Shown here one piece after another: positions 20,098 to 28,566 of a DNA stretch of 64,000 nucleotides. Numbering within the stretch: the stretch's first letter is position 1; each line of letters opens with the position of its first letter. The notes beneath the pieces are model-generated. The model saw only the letters and a program-made list of their open reading frames with translations, did not search any database and was not told the DNA's origin. The position numbers and the translations under genes were made by a program. Source of the stretch: OMII01 sp947467385 (GTDB lineage: Bacteria > Bdellovibrionota_C > UBA2361 > OMII01). The stretch lies in contig JBIKLA010000012.1 in assembly GCA_044360075.1 (NCBI GenBank), positions 1 to 64,000 of the forward strand, in the 5' to 3' direction.

Positions 20098-21141
20098 TTA
20101 TGGGTTGCTCTGTTCGTGCTCCGAGAAGCTAGAGAGGTCTGGGAACCGGTCAATGCGCTTGAGCGCGCTCGACATGAAATCGAGGGGTATCGTAGTCGCA
20201 CCCGGCAGGATCGCCTCATCAGGAACGGCTTTCATCGACGCAAGCACTTCGAGGCACTGGCTAATCGTCAGGTAAGAGCCAGTAAGCGGGAAGGTCCTTA
20301 TCTGGCCGCTCGAGTCCGGGCCGATATCGACGGGCTCGCCGCCGAACTCATAGCGGCCTGCAGGGGCCCCGGCGAATGCGGAGCCATCGCTAACCCAGAT
20401 AGTGCGATTCGGCTTACGCGACTCGACCATGATAAACGCGTACTTGATGAAGTTACGGTCAACATGCACCCCGTCAGGAATAATCATCACAAAGGCATTG
20501 GGGTCAAGCAACTGAGCCGCCACCTCCATGTTCTTGCGGTGATCCGGCGGCTCTTCCTTCGACCAGGCGTTCCCGGCGTGGGTTACACCTGTTGCACCCG
20601 CCGCAAACGCATCCTCGATCTGGGACACCACTGCGTTGTGGTGCCCGATTGAAACAACCACCCCCATGCGGGCTATCTGCTCGATGAACGGAGCAGCGCC
20701 GCGAATCGCAGGAGACACGGTCATCAGGACAACTTTTCCATCCGATGCGTCGAAGAAGCGCCGGAACAGTCCGATATCGGCCTCCTCTCTCACCAGGTTC
20801 TTCGGGTGTGCGCCCCTCGTCGCAACCGAGAAGAAGGGGCCTTCGAGGTGAATGCCCATGATGGGCTCTCCCCACGGCTGCTTCATCGCGTCGGCAATCA
20901 GCCGAACGTTGTGGATCATGGATTCCGGAGATGAGGTTATTAGGGTGGCGAGGTAGCGGCGCGTGCCAGCAGCGACGAGCCCCTCGGTGGCCCGGCGAAC
21001 CTGGTCAAGCGTGAGGCTTTCGGAGGAAAAATTGACGACCTCGGCAGCGGCGCCGGCCCGCGCCGGAAGCGTGAGTCCGTTAACGTGCAGGTCAACGAGG
21101 TTCCTACGATTGGGTGAGCTGGGATGGGGGAAATTGAGCAT
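20098..21141 (-). CDS. NagA-like amidohydrolase (trimmed N-acetylglucosamine-6-phosphate deacetylase)
   Basis: TIM-barrel amidohydrolase closest in motifs to NagA, which deacetylates GlcNAc-6-phosphate. Active-site segments are kept: IMGIHLEGPFF (metal Glu), VSIGHHNAVV and GVTHAGNAW (metal His pair), IIPDGVHVD (substrate His) and IWVSDGSAFAG (catalytic Asp). The protein is 347 residues, versus about 380 for typical NagA. The small beta-domain is missing at both ends: the barrel begins almost at once (LVDLHVNG, where NagA has DxHxHG), and no GxIxxGxxADLV strand closes the C-terminus. It may act on a related amino-sugar derivative. The function is family inference. Confidence 0.75.
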   Translation of the reverse strand: MLNFPHPSSPNRRNLVDLHVNGLTLPARAGAAAEVVNFSSESLTLDQVRRATEGLVAAGTRRYLATLITSSPESMIHNVRLIADAMKQPWGEPIMGIHLEGPFFSVATRGAHPKNLVREEADIGLFRRFFDASDGKVVLMTVSPAIRGAAPFIEQIARMGVVVSIGHHNAVVSQIEDAFAAGATGVTHAGNAWSKEEPPDHRKNMEVAAQLLDPNAFVMIIPDGVHVDRNFIKYAFIMVESRKPNRTIWVSDGSAFAGAPAGRYEFGGEPVDIGPDSSGQIRTFPLTGSYLTISQCLEVLASMKAVPDEAILPGATTIPLDFMSSALKRIDRFPDLSSFSEHEQSNP

Positions 21142-21145
21142 ACTC

Positions 21146-21370
21146 GCCGGATTCAGGCCTTGTCGGACGCAATAATACTGGGTCGCCGTGTGAATAAGCT
21201 AGGGATAGGGCAGAAAAGGCCCAGTATCCTCCCCCAAAAAGACCTATAACGCCCCATACCGACAAGGAATACCGGCTTGGCGGGAAGCCATGGACTGACT
21301 CGGGTTCCCCCGATGGCTTTTCGGGCTGGCCCGAAGGTGGCAGTATTCTCTGCGGGTCGGCGATCGACCC
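21146..21370. other. Highly structured intergenic region, candidate RNA element
   Basis: Between the divergent nagA-like and lipoprotein genes lies a run of nested and consecutive inverted repeats. Long-range: GCCGG (21146-21150) with CCGGC (21272-21276), CCTTGTCGG (21158-21166) with CCGACAAGG (21259-21267), and inside it ATACTGGG (21175-21182) with CCCAGTAT (21220-21227). Then three local hairpins: AAGCCAT/ATGGCTT (21285-21319, with an inner CGGG/CCCG), TTCGGG-CTGG-CCCGAA (21320-21335) and GGGTCG-5-CGACCC (21354-21370). No frame here looks coding. It could be a small RNA gene or a leader of either neighbour; I could not match it to a known RNA class, and strand is undecided. Confidence 0.4.
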
Positions 21371-21406
21371 AAGCAACTTCCACACTGTATTGAGGACAAA
21401 CGATAC

Positions 21407-21772
21407 ATGAAGCGCACAACGACAATCAGCCTTATCACCCTCGCACTCGTTTTCTCGGCCTGCGGGCAAAGGACGAACCACTCCCCCATGCCGTCCATTC
21501 CGGACGAGGCTAAGGCTTCGATGAACAAGCCAGTAAACTGTCCGACTGCAAGGGCGGACATCAAGGCGCTTGAGGACGAGAAAGCCTCGGTAGCGAAGCA
21601 GGCTATTGCAGGCATCCGCTCAGTGATTCCGTTTGCCGCAGCCAGCGGCCTCCTCTTGGGTGACTACCAGGATCGAGTAGATGTCGCGACCGGCGAGTAC
21701 AATGCCGACCTGCAGGCCAAGATCGACCAGATCCGGGGGGAGTGCGGCATCACAGAGGCTATCGCTGACTAG
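21407..21772 (+). CDS. Small lipoprotein of unknown function
   Basis: A 121-residue protein with a lipoprotein signal peptide: basic start MKRTTT, hydrophobic SLITLALVFSA, and lipobox VFSAC with Cys19 as the lipidated residue. The mature part holds charged helical segments (ARADIKALEDEKASVAKQAI), a short apolar stretch (IPFAAASGLLLGD), and two further cysteines that could pair. It should sit in the outer or inner membrane facing the periplasm. Its leader is the structured region just upstream. No family recognised. Confidence 0.7.
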   Translation: MKRTTTISLITLALVFSACGQRTNHSPMPSIPDEAKASMNKPVNCPTARADIKALEDEKASVAKQAIAGIRSVIPFAAASGLLLGDYQDRVDVATGEYNADLQAKIDQIRGECGITEAIAD

Positions 21773-21807
21773 ATTGCTTCCTGCGTTGCAGTATCGCAAA
21801 GGACCGC

Positions 21808-22461
21808 ATGAGGGTTGACCAGTCTTCATACCGTATCCCTGAAGCTGCCCGCTTCATTGCCTTTGAGGGAATAAACGGGTGCGGCAAGACCACACTCATG
21901 CGGAGCCTAGTCTCCGACCTTCGGGCCAAAGGGCATGCGGCCGTTGAAACACGGGAACCAGGGGGCACCCCGCTCGGCGATGAGCTGCGAAAGCTCCTCC
22001 TGGAATGGCCGGGAGAAAAGATCTCGGAACGCACAGAGCTGCTGCTCTTCGCCGCGGGGCGGTCAGAGCACGTCGACAAGGTCATTCGGCCCAGCATCGC
22101 CAGCGGCTCGTGGGTGCTGTGTGACCGTTACCTCTATTCAAGCGTCGCGTTTCAAGGTTACGGCCGGGGGATTAAGCGTTCGCTCATCGACCAGGCAAAT
22201 GACTTCGCGGTGCAGGGAGTTTTTCCGGACCTGGTTATACTGCTCGACATCGAACCGCAAGAGGGCCTGAGCCGCATCGCGGCGCGAAACGACTCCGGAA
22301 AGGACTCGTTTGAAGCCGAGGAGCTTGCTTTTCACGAGCGCATCCGGCGGGGCTTTCTTGAGGTCGCCGAGCAGTCGCCAGCCCCCTTTCTCGTGCTGGA
22401 TGGCGCCCGCTCGCGCGAGGAACTCCACCAGCTCGCGGCAGCCGTGCTGCGCTGCGCTTAA
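21808..22461 (+). CDS. tmk: Thymidylate kinase
   Basis: Phosphorylates dTMP to dTDP. The 217-residue length is normal. Motifs are the P-loop FIAFEGINGCGKTTLMRSL (a cysteine replaces the usual serine), the DRX/ETREPGGTPLGDELR segment that binds dTMP, LLLFAAGRSEHV, and CDRYLYSSVAFQGYGRG. It leads a tmk-holB-(tRNA-binding protein)-tatD run, a common bacterial order, with holB starting 27 bases after its stop. Confidence 0.95.
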   Translation: MRVDQSSYRIPEAARFIAFEGINGCGKTTLMRSLVSDLRAKGHAAVETREPGGTPLGDELRKLLLEWPGEKISERTELLLFAAGRSEHVDKVIRPSIASGSWVLCDRYLYSSVAFQGYGRGIKRSLIDQANDFAVQGVFPDLVILLDIEPQEGLSRIAARNDSGKDSFEAEELAFHERIRRGFLEVAEQSPAPFLVLDGARSREELHQLAAAVLRCA

Positions 22462-22488
22462 CACTTCCTTCCCACACAGTTTCAACCT

Positions 22489-23478
22489 ATGGTATCCGGC
22501 GTGGCGAAGATTACAGGACACGCAACTCAACGGCAGGCGCTTGTGCAGCTGGCTCGAGATGAGCGCCTTCCGAGTTCCCTGCTCTTCTCGGGCATACCCG
22601 GTACCGGCAAGAGACTCGTGGCGCTGGAGCTGGCGGCGCAGCTGCTGTGCCTTGAGCGGCCCTTCGGGCCACAGGGCGGGTGCGGATCGTGCCGCGCATG
22701 CGCCCTGCTCCGCTCGGGAAACCACCCCGACCTTCACACGCTCGCCTTCGGTGAGAACGGCGCCACGGTCGATGACCTTCGCGAAGCGCTTGAGAAGCTC
22801 AGCCTCAAGCCCTTCATGGGTGGGCGGAAGGTCGCCGTCCTTAACGATGCCGACAAGATCTCGATCGTGGGGGCTAACATACTCCTCAAGTCGCTTGAGG
22901 AGCCGCGTCCGGAGACGTTCTACATATTGGTTGCCGCAAATACCTCGCGCTTGCCGGCCACAATCCTGTCGCGGTGCCAGCGCTGGTTCTTCGATCGGCT
23001 GTCGGTGCCCGAAGTTCAGGAGATACTTGCTGAGCGAGGGGCTGTAGCAATCACCGAGTCGGCGGCCGCGCTTACCGACGGATCTCTGCTCGATATCGAC
23101 AGCCTCGGCGAGCGGGCAGAGCTGTGGGACGATGTCCGATCAACGCTTGAGGCGGCTTACCGGGGGGATGTTAGCAAGGTTGGGAAGGCGGCGCAGGCGT
23201 GGGGCTCCGACAAGTCCGGCCTGCGGGCGCGGCTGGATGTCCTCCGCTCGGCCATACGCCAAAATCTTTTGTCGAGTGCCCACGATCGGTCTGCCGCTGC
23301 AGTATGGGCGCACGCGCTGCAGAACGCGCTCGACACAGAATACCTTGCACTCGATCGTCACGTGAATCCTACGCTCGTGCTTCTCCAGCTCCTCGATAGC
23401 TGCAGTGCTGCCCATGTGCAGCGCTACCAGTCCACCCCCAACTCGGCGACAACCATTCTCCAAAGGCTACAGGATTAG
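22489..23478 (+). CDS. holB: DNA polymerase III delta' subunit
   Basis: Clamp-loader subunit, 329 residues, AAA+ fold. It has LLFSGIPGTGKRLVALELA (P-loop with GTGKR), a zinc module starting CGSCRAC, LNDADKISIVGANILLKSLEEP (Walker B-like region) and the SRC motif ATILSRCQRWFF. These are the standard delta' hallmarks; delta' normally does not hydrolyse ATP even where its P-loop looks intact. It lies between tmk and the tRNA-binding protein gene, as in many genomes. Confidence 0.92.
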   Translation: MVSGVAKITGHATQRQALVQLARDERLPSSLLFSGIPGTGKRLVALELAAQLLCLERPFGPQGGCGSCRACALLRSGNHPDLHTLAFGENGATVDDLREALEKLSLKPFMGGRKVAVLNDADKISIVGANILLKSLEEPRPETFYILVAANTSRLPATILSRCQRWFFDRLSVPEVQEILAERGAVAITESAAALTDGSLLDIDSLGERAELWDDVRSTLEAAYRGDVSKVGKAAQAWGSDKSGLRARLDVLRSAIRQNLLSSAHDRSAAAVWAHALQNALDTEYLALDRHVNPTLVLLQLLDSCSAAHVQRYQSTPNSATTILQRLQD

Positions 23479-23625
23479 TCATCCCGCGCTCTCGTGGCCT
23501 GCGGCAGGACATGCCCACAGCTTTTATTCGGTCGGGTTTTCCAGGGCCGTTGCCTCGGCTCTGGACATCCCCGGCCAATTGGCTGAAACTCCCAGTCCCA
23601 ACATTCATAAGGCCAAAGGAACCGT

Positions 23626-24051
23626 ATGACCTCAGACAATCAGGCCCCCTCAGCCACCCCCGCTCTTCAGCCAGAAACTGCTCCGGCCGCAGTTCAAACC
23701 CCACCCCCCCTGGCTGATGAGGAGATCGACATCGACCTCTTTGCGAAGGTCAAGCTCAGGACCGCGACGATTGAGGGCGTTGAGGCGGTTCCAAAGTCCA
23801 AAAAGCTGTACCGAATTCAGCTCGACGTAGGGGAGCTCGGGAAGCGCCAGATCGTTTCCGGTATCGCGCAGCACTATACGCCCGAGCAGCTGATTGGCAG
23901 GCAGATCGTGATCGTCGCGAACCTAAAGCCCGCCAAGCTCATGGGCGTCGACAGCCAGGGCATGCTCCTGGCCGCATCGACCGAGGCCGACGGAACGCTC
24001 GCGCTCCTCACTCCGGACAAGCCCATCGCCACCGGCGCGCGAGTCCGCTAA
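23626..24051 (+). CDS. Free-standing MetG C-terminal tRNA-binding domain protein
   Basis: 141 residues with an EMAP/Trbp111-type OB fold: DIDLFAKVKLRTATIEGVE, the dimer/tRNA strand KKLYRIQLDVGELGKRQIVSGIAQHY, and the closing VIVANLKPAKLMGVDSQGMLLAAS. This is the domain that usually ends bacterial methionyl-tRNA synthetase, where it dimerises the enzyme and helps bind tRNA. The first 35 residues are Pro/Ala-rich, like a linker. No synthetase catalytic domain lies next to it, although holB-metG-tatD is a usual order. It may act in trans with a MetG encoded elsewhere, or as a general tRNA-binding protein. Confidence 0.85.
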   Translation: MTSDNQAPSATPALQPETAPAAVQTPPPLADEEIDIDLFAKVKLRTATIEGVEAVPKSKKLYRIQLDVGELGKRQIVSGIAQHYTPEQLIGRQIVIVANLKPAKLMGVDSQGMLLAASTEADGTLALLTPDKPIATGARVR

Positions 24052-24084
24052 CGGCCCCCCATCGGTTGCGTTCGCGGTGCTGCA

Positions 24085-24864
24085 ATGAAGCTCGACCTAA
24101 TCGATTCCCACACCCACCTCGACTCCGAGCAGTTCGACAGCGACCGGGACGAGTGCATTCAACGGGCGCTGGCAGCTGGTGTTACCCGGCTTCTCTCAGT
24201 GGGCGCCAGTCGCGGCCTCGACTCGGCCCGCTCGGCTATAGCCCTTGCGGAGCGATATCCCTTTATCTGGGCCAGCGCTGGAATCCATCCGCACGACGCC
24301 GGGCACGACCTGGCTTGGGGCGAACTTGAGCAGCTTGCGCAGCACCCAAAGGTGGTGGCGATTGGGGAAACAGGCCTCGACTTTTTTCGTGACTGGTCGC
24401 CGCGAGTGAGGCAGTACGCGCTTTTCGAGCACCAGATAGACCTGGCTGTCCGTGTCGCGAAGCCGCTTATTATTCATTCGCGCGAAGCCGGCGAGGAGTG
24501 CCTGCGGATACTTGAAGAGCGCGGCGCTCATCGAGTTGGTGGCGTGTTTCACTGCTATGCGGAGAACGCCACATTCGCTGAGAGGCTCAAGAAGATCGGT
24601 TTCCTCGTCTCTTTCCCGGGGGCTCTTACCTTCAAGAAGTCCGATCAGATGCGGACCGTGTGTAAGGAAATCCCGATTGAGCAGATAATGGTTGAGACTG
24701 ATGCCCCGTACATGGCCCCCGAGCCCCACCGCGGCAATCGCTGCGAATCAGCTTTCGTCGTTGACACGGCGCGCTGCCTGGCAAAAGTGAAGGGGTTGTC
24801 CCTCGAGGAAGTTGCGGCGATAACTACGGAGAACGCGCTTCGGCTCTTTTCAACGATGAGGTAA
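24085..24864 (+). CDS. tatD: TatD family metal-dependent hydrolase (DNase)
   Basis: A 259-residue TIM-barrel hydrolase. Metal-binding motifs in order: LIDSHTHLDSEQF (HxH at residues 8-10), VVAIGETGLDFF (Glu), KPLIIHSREAGEE (His), GVFHCYAENATFAE (His) and IMVETDAPYMAPEPHRGN (Asp). The family includes 3'-5' exonucleases and D-aminoacyl-tRNA deacylase-like activities. It starts 33 bases after the tRNA-binding protein and ends 6 bases before the enoyl-CoA hydratase, so the genes are co-transcribed. Confidence 0.94.
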   Translation: MKLDLIDSHTHLDSEQFDSDRDECIQRALAAGVTRLLSVGASRGLDSARSAIALAERYPFIWASAGIHPHDAGHDLAWGELEQLAQHPKVVAIGETGLDFFRDWSPRVRQYALFEHQIDLAVRVAKPLIIHSREAGEECLRILEERGAHRVGGVFHCYAENATFAERLKKIGFLVSFPGALTFKKSDQMRTVCKEIPIEQIMVETDAPYMAPEPHRGNRCESAFVVDTARCLAKVKGLSLEEVAAITTENALRLFSTMR

Positions 24865-24870
24865 CGCACC

Positions 24871-25653
24871 ATGGCCCCCGAATCCCTCGTCCTCTCCAGC
24901 TCGATGAGCCACATTACCACTATCACCATCAATCGCCCTGCGCATCGCAATTGCCTCACCAAAGAAACTATCTCCCAGCTCACCGCCGCCTTTGAGATGG
25001 CAGGCCGCGACCCGTCAGCCCGTTGCATCATGCTGCGCGGAGCCGGCAATGAGGCCTTCTGTGCGGGTGCTGACCTGCGCGAGCTCATCGATGACCCCTC
25101 GCCCGATTCACGGCGCGCCATGTTCGAGTCGATCGCGAGGCTCATCGAAACGATCCACCGCACACCACTTCCGGTTGTGGCCCTCGTGCACGGGTTTGCC
25201 CTTGCGGGCGGCTGCGGGCTCGCTGCCGCCTGCGATATCACGGTCGCCGCAGACGATGCAGTGTTCGGCCTGCCCGAGGTGGGAATCGGCTTGGCCCCCA
25301 TGGTTGTCATGGGGCCGCTAAGCAGGACCATCACCCGCAAGGCCCTCTCTCACCTCGTTCTCACCGGCGAGAGGATATCCGCCGCCCAGGCGCTTGATGC
25401 CGGACTGGTGACAGCGGTCGCGCCGAAAAATACGGCTGATGCGGAGGCGCTTCGCGCCTGCCAGGGGCTGTGCAAGCAGAGCCCACAAGCGCTACAGGCC
25501 GCTAAAGCTGCGCTCATCGACGTGGGGGAACGCGACTACTTCCCCTTCTTGCGCGAGCTCGCAGACCGAAGCGCCCTCGTGAGCCTCGGGTCGGATGCCG
25601 AGGAGGGGATGCGAGCCTTTACTGAAAAAAGGGCGCCCTCGTGGCGGGCATAA
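24871..25653 (+). CDS. Enoyl-CoA hydratase/isomerase family protein
   Basis: A 260-residue crotonase-fold protein. It shows ITINRPAHRNCLTKETISQL, the first oxyanion-hole segment GNEAFCAGADLREL, and the second, HGFALAGGCGLAAACDITVA, followed by FGLPEVGIGLAPMVV. The catalytic glutamates of true hydratases are not both evident at the usual places, so the exact reaction on an acyl-CoA cannot be given. It follows tatD by 6 bases and precedes the MBL hydrolase by 4, a tight unit that may serve fatty-acid or amino-acid carbon degradation. Confidence 0.88.
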   Translation: MAPESLVLSSSMSHITTITINRPAHRNCLTKETISQLTAAFEMAGRDPSARCIMLRGAGNEAFCAGADLRELIDDPSPDSRRAMFESIARLIETIHRTPLPVVALVHGFALAGGCGLAAACDITVAADDAVFGLPEVGIGLAPMVVMGPLSRTITRKALSHLVLTGERISAAQALDAGLVTAVAPKNTADAEALRACQGLCKQSPQALQAAKAALIDVGERDYFPFLRELADRSALVSLGSDAEEGMRAFTEKRAPSWRA

Positions 25654-25657
25654 GCAC

Positions 25658-26485
25658 ATGAAGATAGGACGATACACCGTAACTCCAATTGTGTTTGCCT
25701 CCTTCCGGCTCGATGGTGGCTGCATGTTCGGTTCTGTCCCAAAGAACCTGTGGTCGAAGGCCATTCAGGCCGACACCGAGAACTGCATCCCGCTCGTGTG
25801 CCGCTGCCTGGTGGTCGAAGACGGATCTCGCACCTTTCTGGTTGATGTAGGGATTGGAAACAAGTGGAGCGACAAGCAGCGCGCCATGTACGGCATCAGC
25901 CTCGTGCCGGAGCTTGAGGGTGGTTACAAGCCAGACAAAGTCACGGATGTGATCTTAACCCACCTTCACTTCGACCACGCCGGCGGCATCTCGTTCCGCA
26001 ACGCTGCGGGCGACCTGGCGCTTCGTTATCCCAAAGCGCGCGTCCACCTGCAGGCCGCGAATTGGCAACAGGCCCAAAACCCCTCCCCGAAGGACAGGGC
26101 CAGCTACCTGACAGAAAATGTCGAGCCTCTCCGTAATGCGCAGCTCGTGCTGTGTGATGGCGTCGCAGAAATCGCGCCGGACATCATCGTTCATAAGGTA
26201 GACGGCCATACTCCTGGTCAGCAGTGGGTAGAGATCCGGGGGGGAGAAAGGCCGCTGTTCTTCGCGACAGACCTCATCCCAACGTCGCATCATCTCCCTC
26301 TCGCGTACCACATGGGATACGATGTTTGCGCAGAAACCCTCCTGCGAGAGAAGCTCACCTTCCTTGACCGTGCCGTGCAGGAAGATGCAGTCGTCGTGTT
26401 TCAGCACGATTCGGCGGTCGAAGCGGCGCACGTGACCCTCAACGAGCGCGGTCAGTTCGGCGTTCGCACTGCTGTAAGAATCTGA
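25658..26485 (+). CDS. MBL-fold metallo-hydrolase
   Basis: About 275 residues, starting at ATG 25658, four bases after the hydratase stop. The metallo-beta-lactamase signature is VILTHLHFDHAGG (HxHxDH, about residue 100), followed by VHKVDGHTPGQQWVEI (His), FFATDLIP (Asp) and VFQHDSAV (last His). The N-terminal layout (FGSVPKNLW...LVCRCLVVEDGSRTFLVDVGIGNKW) matches a subgroup often annotated as lactonase or quorum-quenching-like, but many substrates are possible. The probable operon with the hydratase suggests a hydrolytic step in the same catabolic path. Confidence 0.87.
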   Translation: MKIGRYTVTPIVFASFRLDGGCMFGSVPKNLWSKAIQADTENCIPLVCRCLVVEDGSRTFLVDVGIGNKWSDKQRAMYGISLVPELEGGYKPDKVTDVILTHLHFDHAGGISFRNAAGDLALRYPKARVHLQAANWQQAQNPSPKDRASYLTENVEPLRNAQLVLCDGVAEIAPDIIVHKVDGHTPGQQWVEIRGGERPLFFATDLIPTSHHLPLAYHMGYDVCAETLLREKLTFLDRAVQEDAVVVFQHDSAVEAAHVTLNERGQFGVRTAVRI

Positions 26486-26601
26486 AATTAAAATATTTTC
26501 CGGCCTGCGTGCGGAATACGTGACCAAGCGCAAGCCATGCCTGGCTTAGTGGCCCAAAGGCCCTATAATGTCGGGCTTGGCAAGGAATCAACGGTTAAAC
26601 G

Positions 26602-28131
26602 GTGTTAGACCCAAAAAACAAAGACAGCAACGGCCAGCGCGAGCCCTCCCCACAGGACCGGCAGGACCTGTCGTATCCTGGCGCTGAAATCAACCGCTCG
26701 CTGTCAACCGAGCTGCCATTCACTCTTACCGTGCGCGATATCTCAATCGACTCGCTCGAGCGACTTCTTGCCGAGATAGCGCCTGATATCTCACAGCTTG
26801 TGTCCGGAGAGATCCGCGACCTCGTCGAAGAAAGCCGGTGCCTCAAGGGCGAGCAGTTGCGGTCCAAGTACTTTTCTTCAACGCCCATCACGATCTACCA
26901 GAACCGCACCTTCGTGCTGGACAATGGGCAGGCGCCCAGTGAGAAGCTGCACTCTGTGAAGATAATCGATGAGCGATGCCAACCGGAGAACCCCACCATC
27001 GAGGTCTTTAAGCTCGGATTGCCCCAGACCTCCATCTCGGTCCGATTCTCTTTCGACACACTCCCGAATGATGCGCGATGGGCCCTTGTCAACCGCATCG
27101 GCTCGCTCATGGGGGTGCCCGACGCATGCGCCTCATTTCAGAGGGCCCCGCGCGAGGCAGAGCACCAGTGCTCAACGGGCTCCACCCTGCTTGAGGTGGG
27201 GCCGGGCGTTATTATCGAGACGCTCTCCACTACCCAACCGCTGCCTGGGCCAAAAGCGTTTACTGACAGGCAGCCGGGCCGTGCCTCTTGGATTATCGAC
27301 AGCCTTGAATACTCCCAGCCCGACTACGAGGAGCAGAGTGAGCTGCTGAAGCTTATCGACCCGCGCGAGTTCGAGCCCGTGAAGGAACGCAACCTTCTGT
27401 CGAGCCTCCTGCTCCACACCGCCCGAATGTACGCAACCCAAGAGGGCGAGATCTCCGCCCAAAAGATCAATCGCGCCAGTCGCCACATCAACGAGCCGCT
27501 GACGCTTAGTTTTGAGCGCTGGATGGTGCTCGGCGATCCCGATGGCGAGGATGCCTTGATGTCGGATGATCTCCTCTCGCTCCTTTCATCGGAGGCCGAT
27601 GGAAATCAGGACTGGCAGCCGCCTGAGGACACATCCGCTTGGGCCGAGACACCGGAGGCCTTCCTGCCGGAATCCTCCCCGGACCTTTTCACTGACGCAC
27701 AGTTCAGCCCTTTCGAGGATGAGCAATCTTCTGCCGAACCGCAGGAAGCTGGTATTGAGGATATCCCAGACTTCGGAACGAGGTCCCGGGTGACGCTTGA
27801 GAAGCGCAGCTCCCCGTACGGCCAATACCGCATCTCGTTCTCTTCCGATGCTGCTGGGCTGGTCACTGATCAGGTAAACGACGACAGCTTTTTCAACAAG
27901 GATGCCCCTACTATCCGCGTCGATTTCCTTGACGACAAGAATGCTCGCAGCAGGTGGCGACTTCTGTCGAAGCTTCACGGCCAGCTGTCAGAGAGCATGG
28001 CAGTCCCCGAAGACGAGGCCCACAACCTTGATACGATAGAGAGGGACTTCAGCTCGTCCGACATCTCAGCCTCGGGAGAGCAAGTTGCCCTCTACCTCGG
28101 CCGCATGCGCGTCATTGCAAGCCGGGGCTAG
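26602..28131 (+). CDS. Hypothetical protein, 509 residues, no recognised domain
   Basis: A long, acidic, apparently cytoplasmic protein that I do not recognise. The start is GTG at 26602 with only a distant purine run upstream. Residues about 40-260 look folded (DISIDSLERLLAEIAPDISQLV, IEVFKLGLPQTSISVRFSF). Residues about 300-390 are rich in Ser, Asp, Glu and Pro and probably disordered. The C-terminal 120 residues again look folded (YGQYRISFSSDAAGLV...WRLLSKLHGQLSE). No signal peptide, membrane helix or catalytic motif is visible. Even codon use and the lack of competing long frames support a real gene. Its stop overlaps the stop of the convergent thioredoxin-like gene (CTAG). Confidence 0.7.
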   Translation: MLDPKNKDSNGQREPSPQDRQDLSYPGAEINRSLSTELPFTLTVRDISIDSLERLLAEIAPDISQLVSGEIRDLVEESRCLKGEQLRSKYFSSTPITIYQNRTFVLDNGQAPSEKLHSVKIIDERCQPENPTIEVFKLGLPQTSISVRFSFDTLPNDARWALVNRIGSLMGVPDACASFQRAPREAEHQCSTGSTLLEVGPGVIIETLSTTQPLPGPKAFTDRQPGRASWIIDSLEYSQPDYEEQSELLKLIDPREFEPVKERNLLSSLLLHTARMYATQEGEISAQKINRASRHINEPLTLSFERWMVLGDPDGEDALMSDDLLSLLSSEADGNQDWQPPEDTSAWAETPEAFLPESSPDLFTDAQFSPFEDEQSSAEPQEAGIEDIPDFGTRSRVTLEKRSSPYGQYRISFSSDAAGLVTDQVNDDSFFNKDAPTIRVDFLDDKNARSRWRLLSKLHGQLSESMAVPEDEAHNLDTIERDFSSSDISASGEQVALYLGRMRVIASRG

Positions 28132-28514
28132 GGATGAGGCGCCGGGCCCTGGCGCATCCGAGCGACCGCCTCCCGGGCATCCACCATCTCAAGCCCTACC
28201 ACTACCTTCGGCACTCCCCGTGATCCGCTCTCGCGCGCGCACCGCTCAAAGAGCATCCGCCCCGCTTCGCTCCGCTCGATATCAACGATGGCATACGGGC
28301 GGCCGATCTCGCTTAGGGTCGCTTCAAGCGCCTTGCATGCGGGGCACCACTCAGTCACAAGGGCTATCAGCGCGATATCCTCCGGCTCTCCCGCCATCTC
28401 AAGAAAGCTACGGCGCTCCTGGTCCGAGGCGAAAACCTGGACAGGCGCCATCGGGCGCCGCAGGAGCAGCAGCGCCACAGCTACGAGCACAATCGGCACA
28501 ATCCACCGCCTCAT
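28128..28514 (-). CDS. Membrane-anchored thioredoxin-like protein
   Basis: The start chosen is ATG 28514, preceded by GAGAGG at 7 bases; the frame is open further back but runs into the SPFH gene. The N-terminal helix RRWIVPIVLVAVALLLLRR (residues 2-20) is an anchor. The rest is a short thioredoxin fold with the CPAC motif in LVTEWCPACKALEATL and the cis-proline loop SRGVPKVVVG. The fold is probably periplasmic by the positive charges around the helix, though those flank it on both sides. It is the third gene of an NfeD-SPFH-thioredoxin run, which suggests a redox role linked to membrane microdomains. Confidence 0.75.
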   Translation of the reverse strand: MRRWIVPIVLVAVALLLLRRPMAPVQVFASDQERRSFLEMAGEPEDIALIALVTEWCPACKALEATLSEIGRPYAIVDIERSEAGRMLFERCARESGSRGVPKVVVGLEMVDAREAVARMRQGPAPHP

Positions 28515-28566
28515 CCCGAATCCTCTCTGCCTAAGAGCGCGCGCCATCAGCGCACCACTTCGGCCC

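Noticed and set aside
21146..21370. Known RNA class (6S, SRP, RNase P, tmRNA, cobalamin or glmS element)
   Set aside because: The conserved core bases I know for these classes are not visible on either strand, so only a generic structured-RNA call is made.
24871..26485. Specific pathway name for the enoyl-CoA hydratase and MBL pair
   Set aside because: Both families are too broad; the sequence does not fix a substrate.
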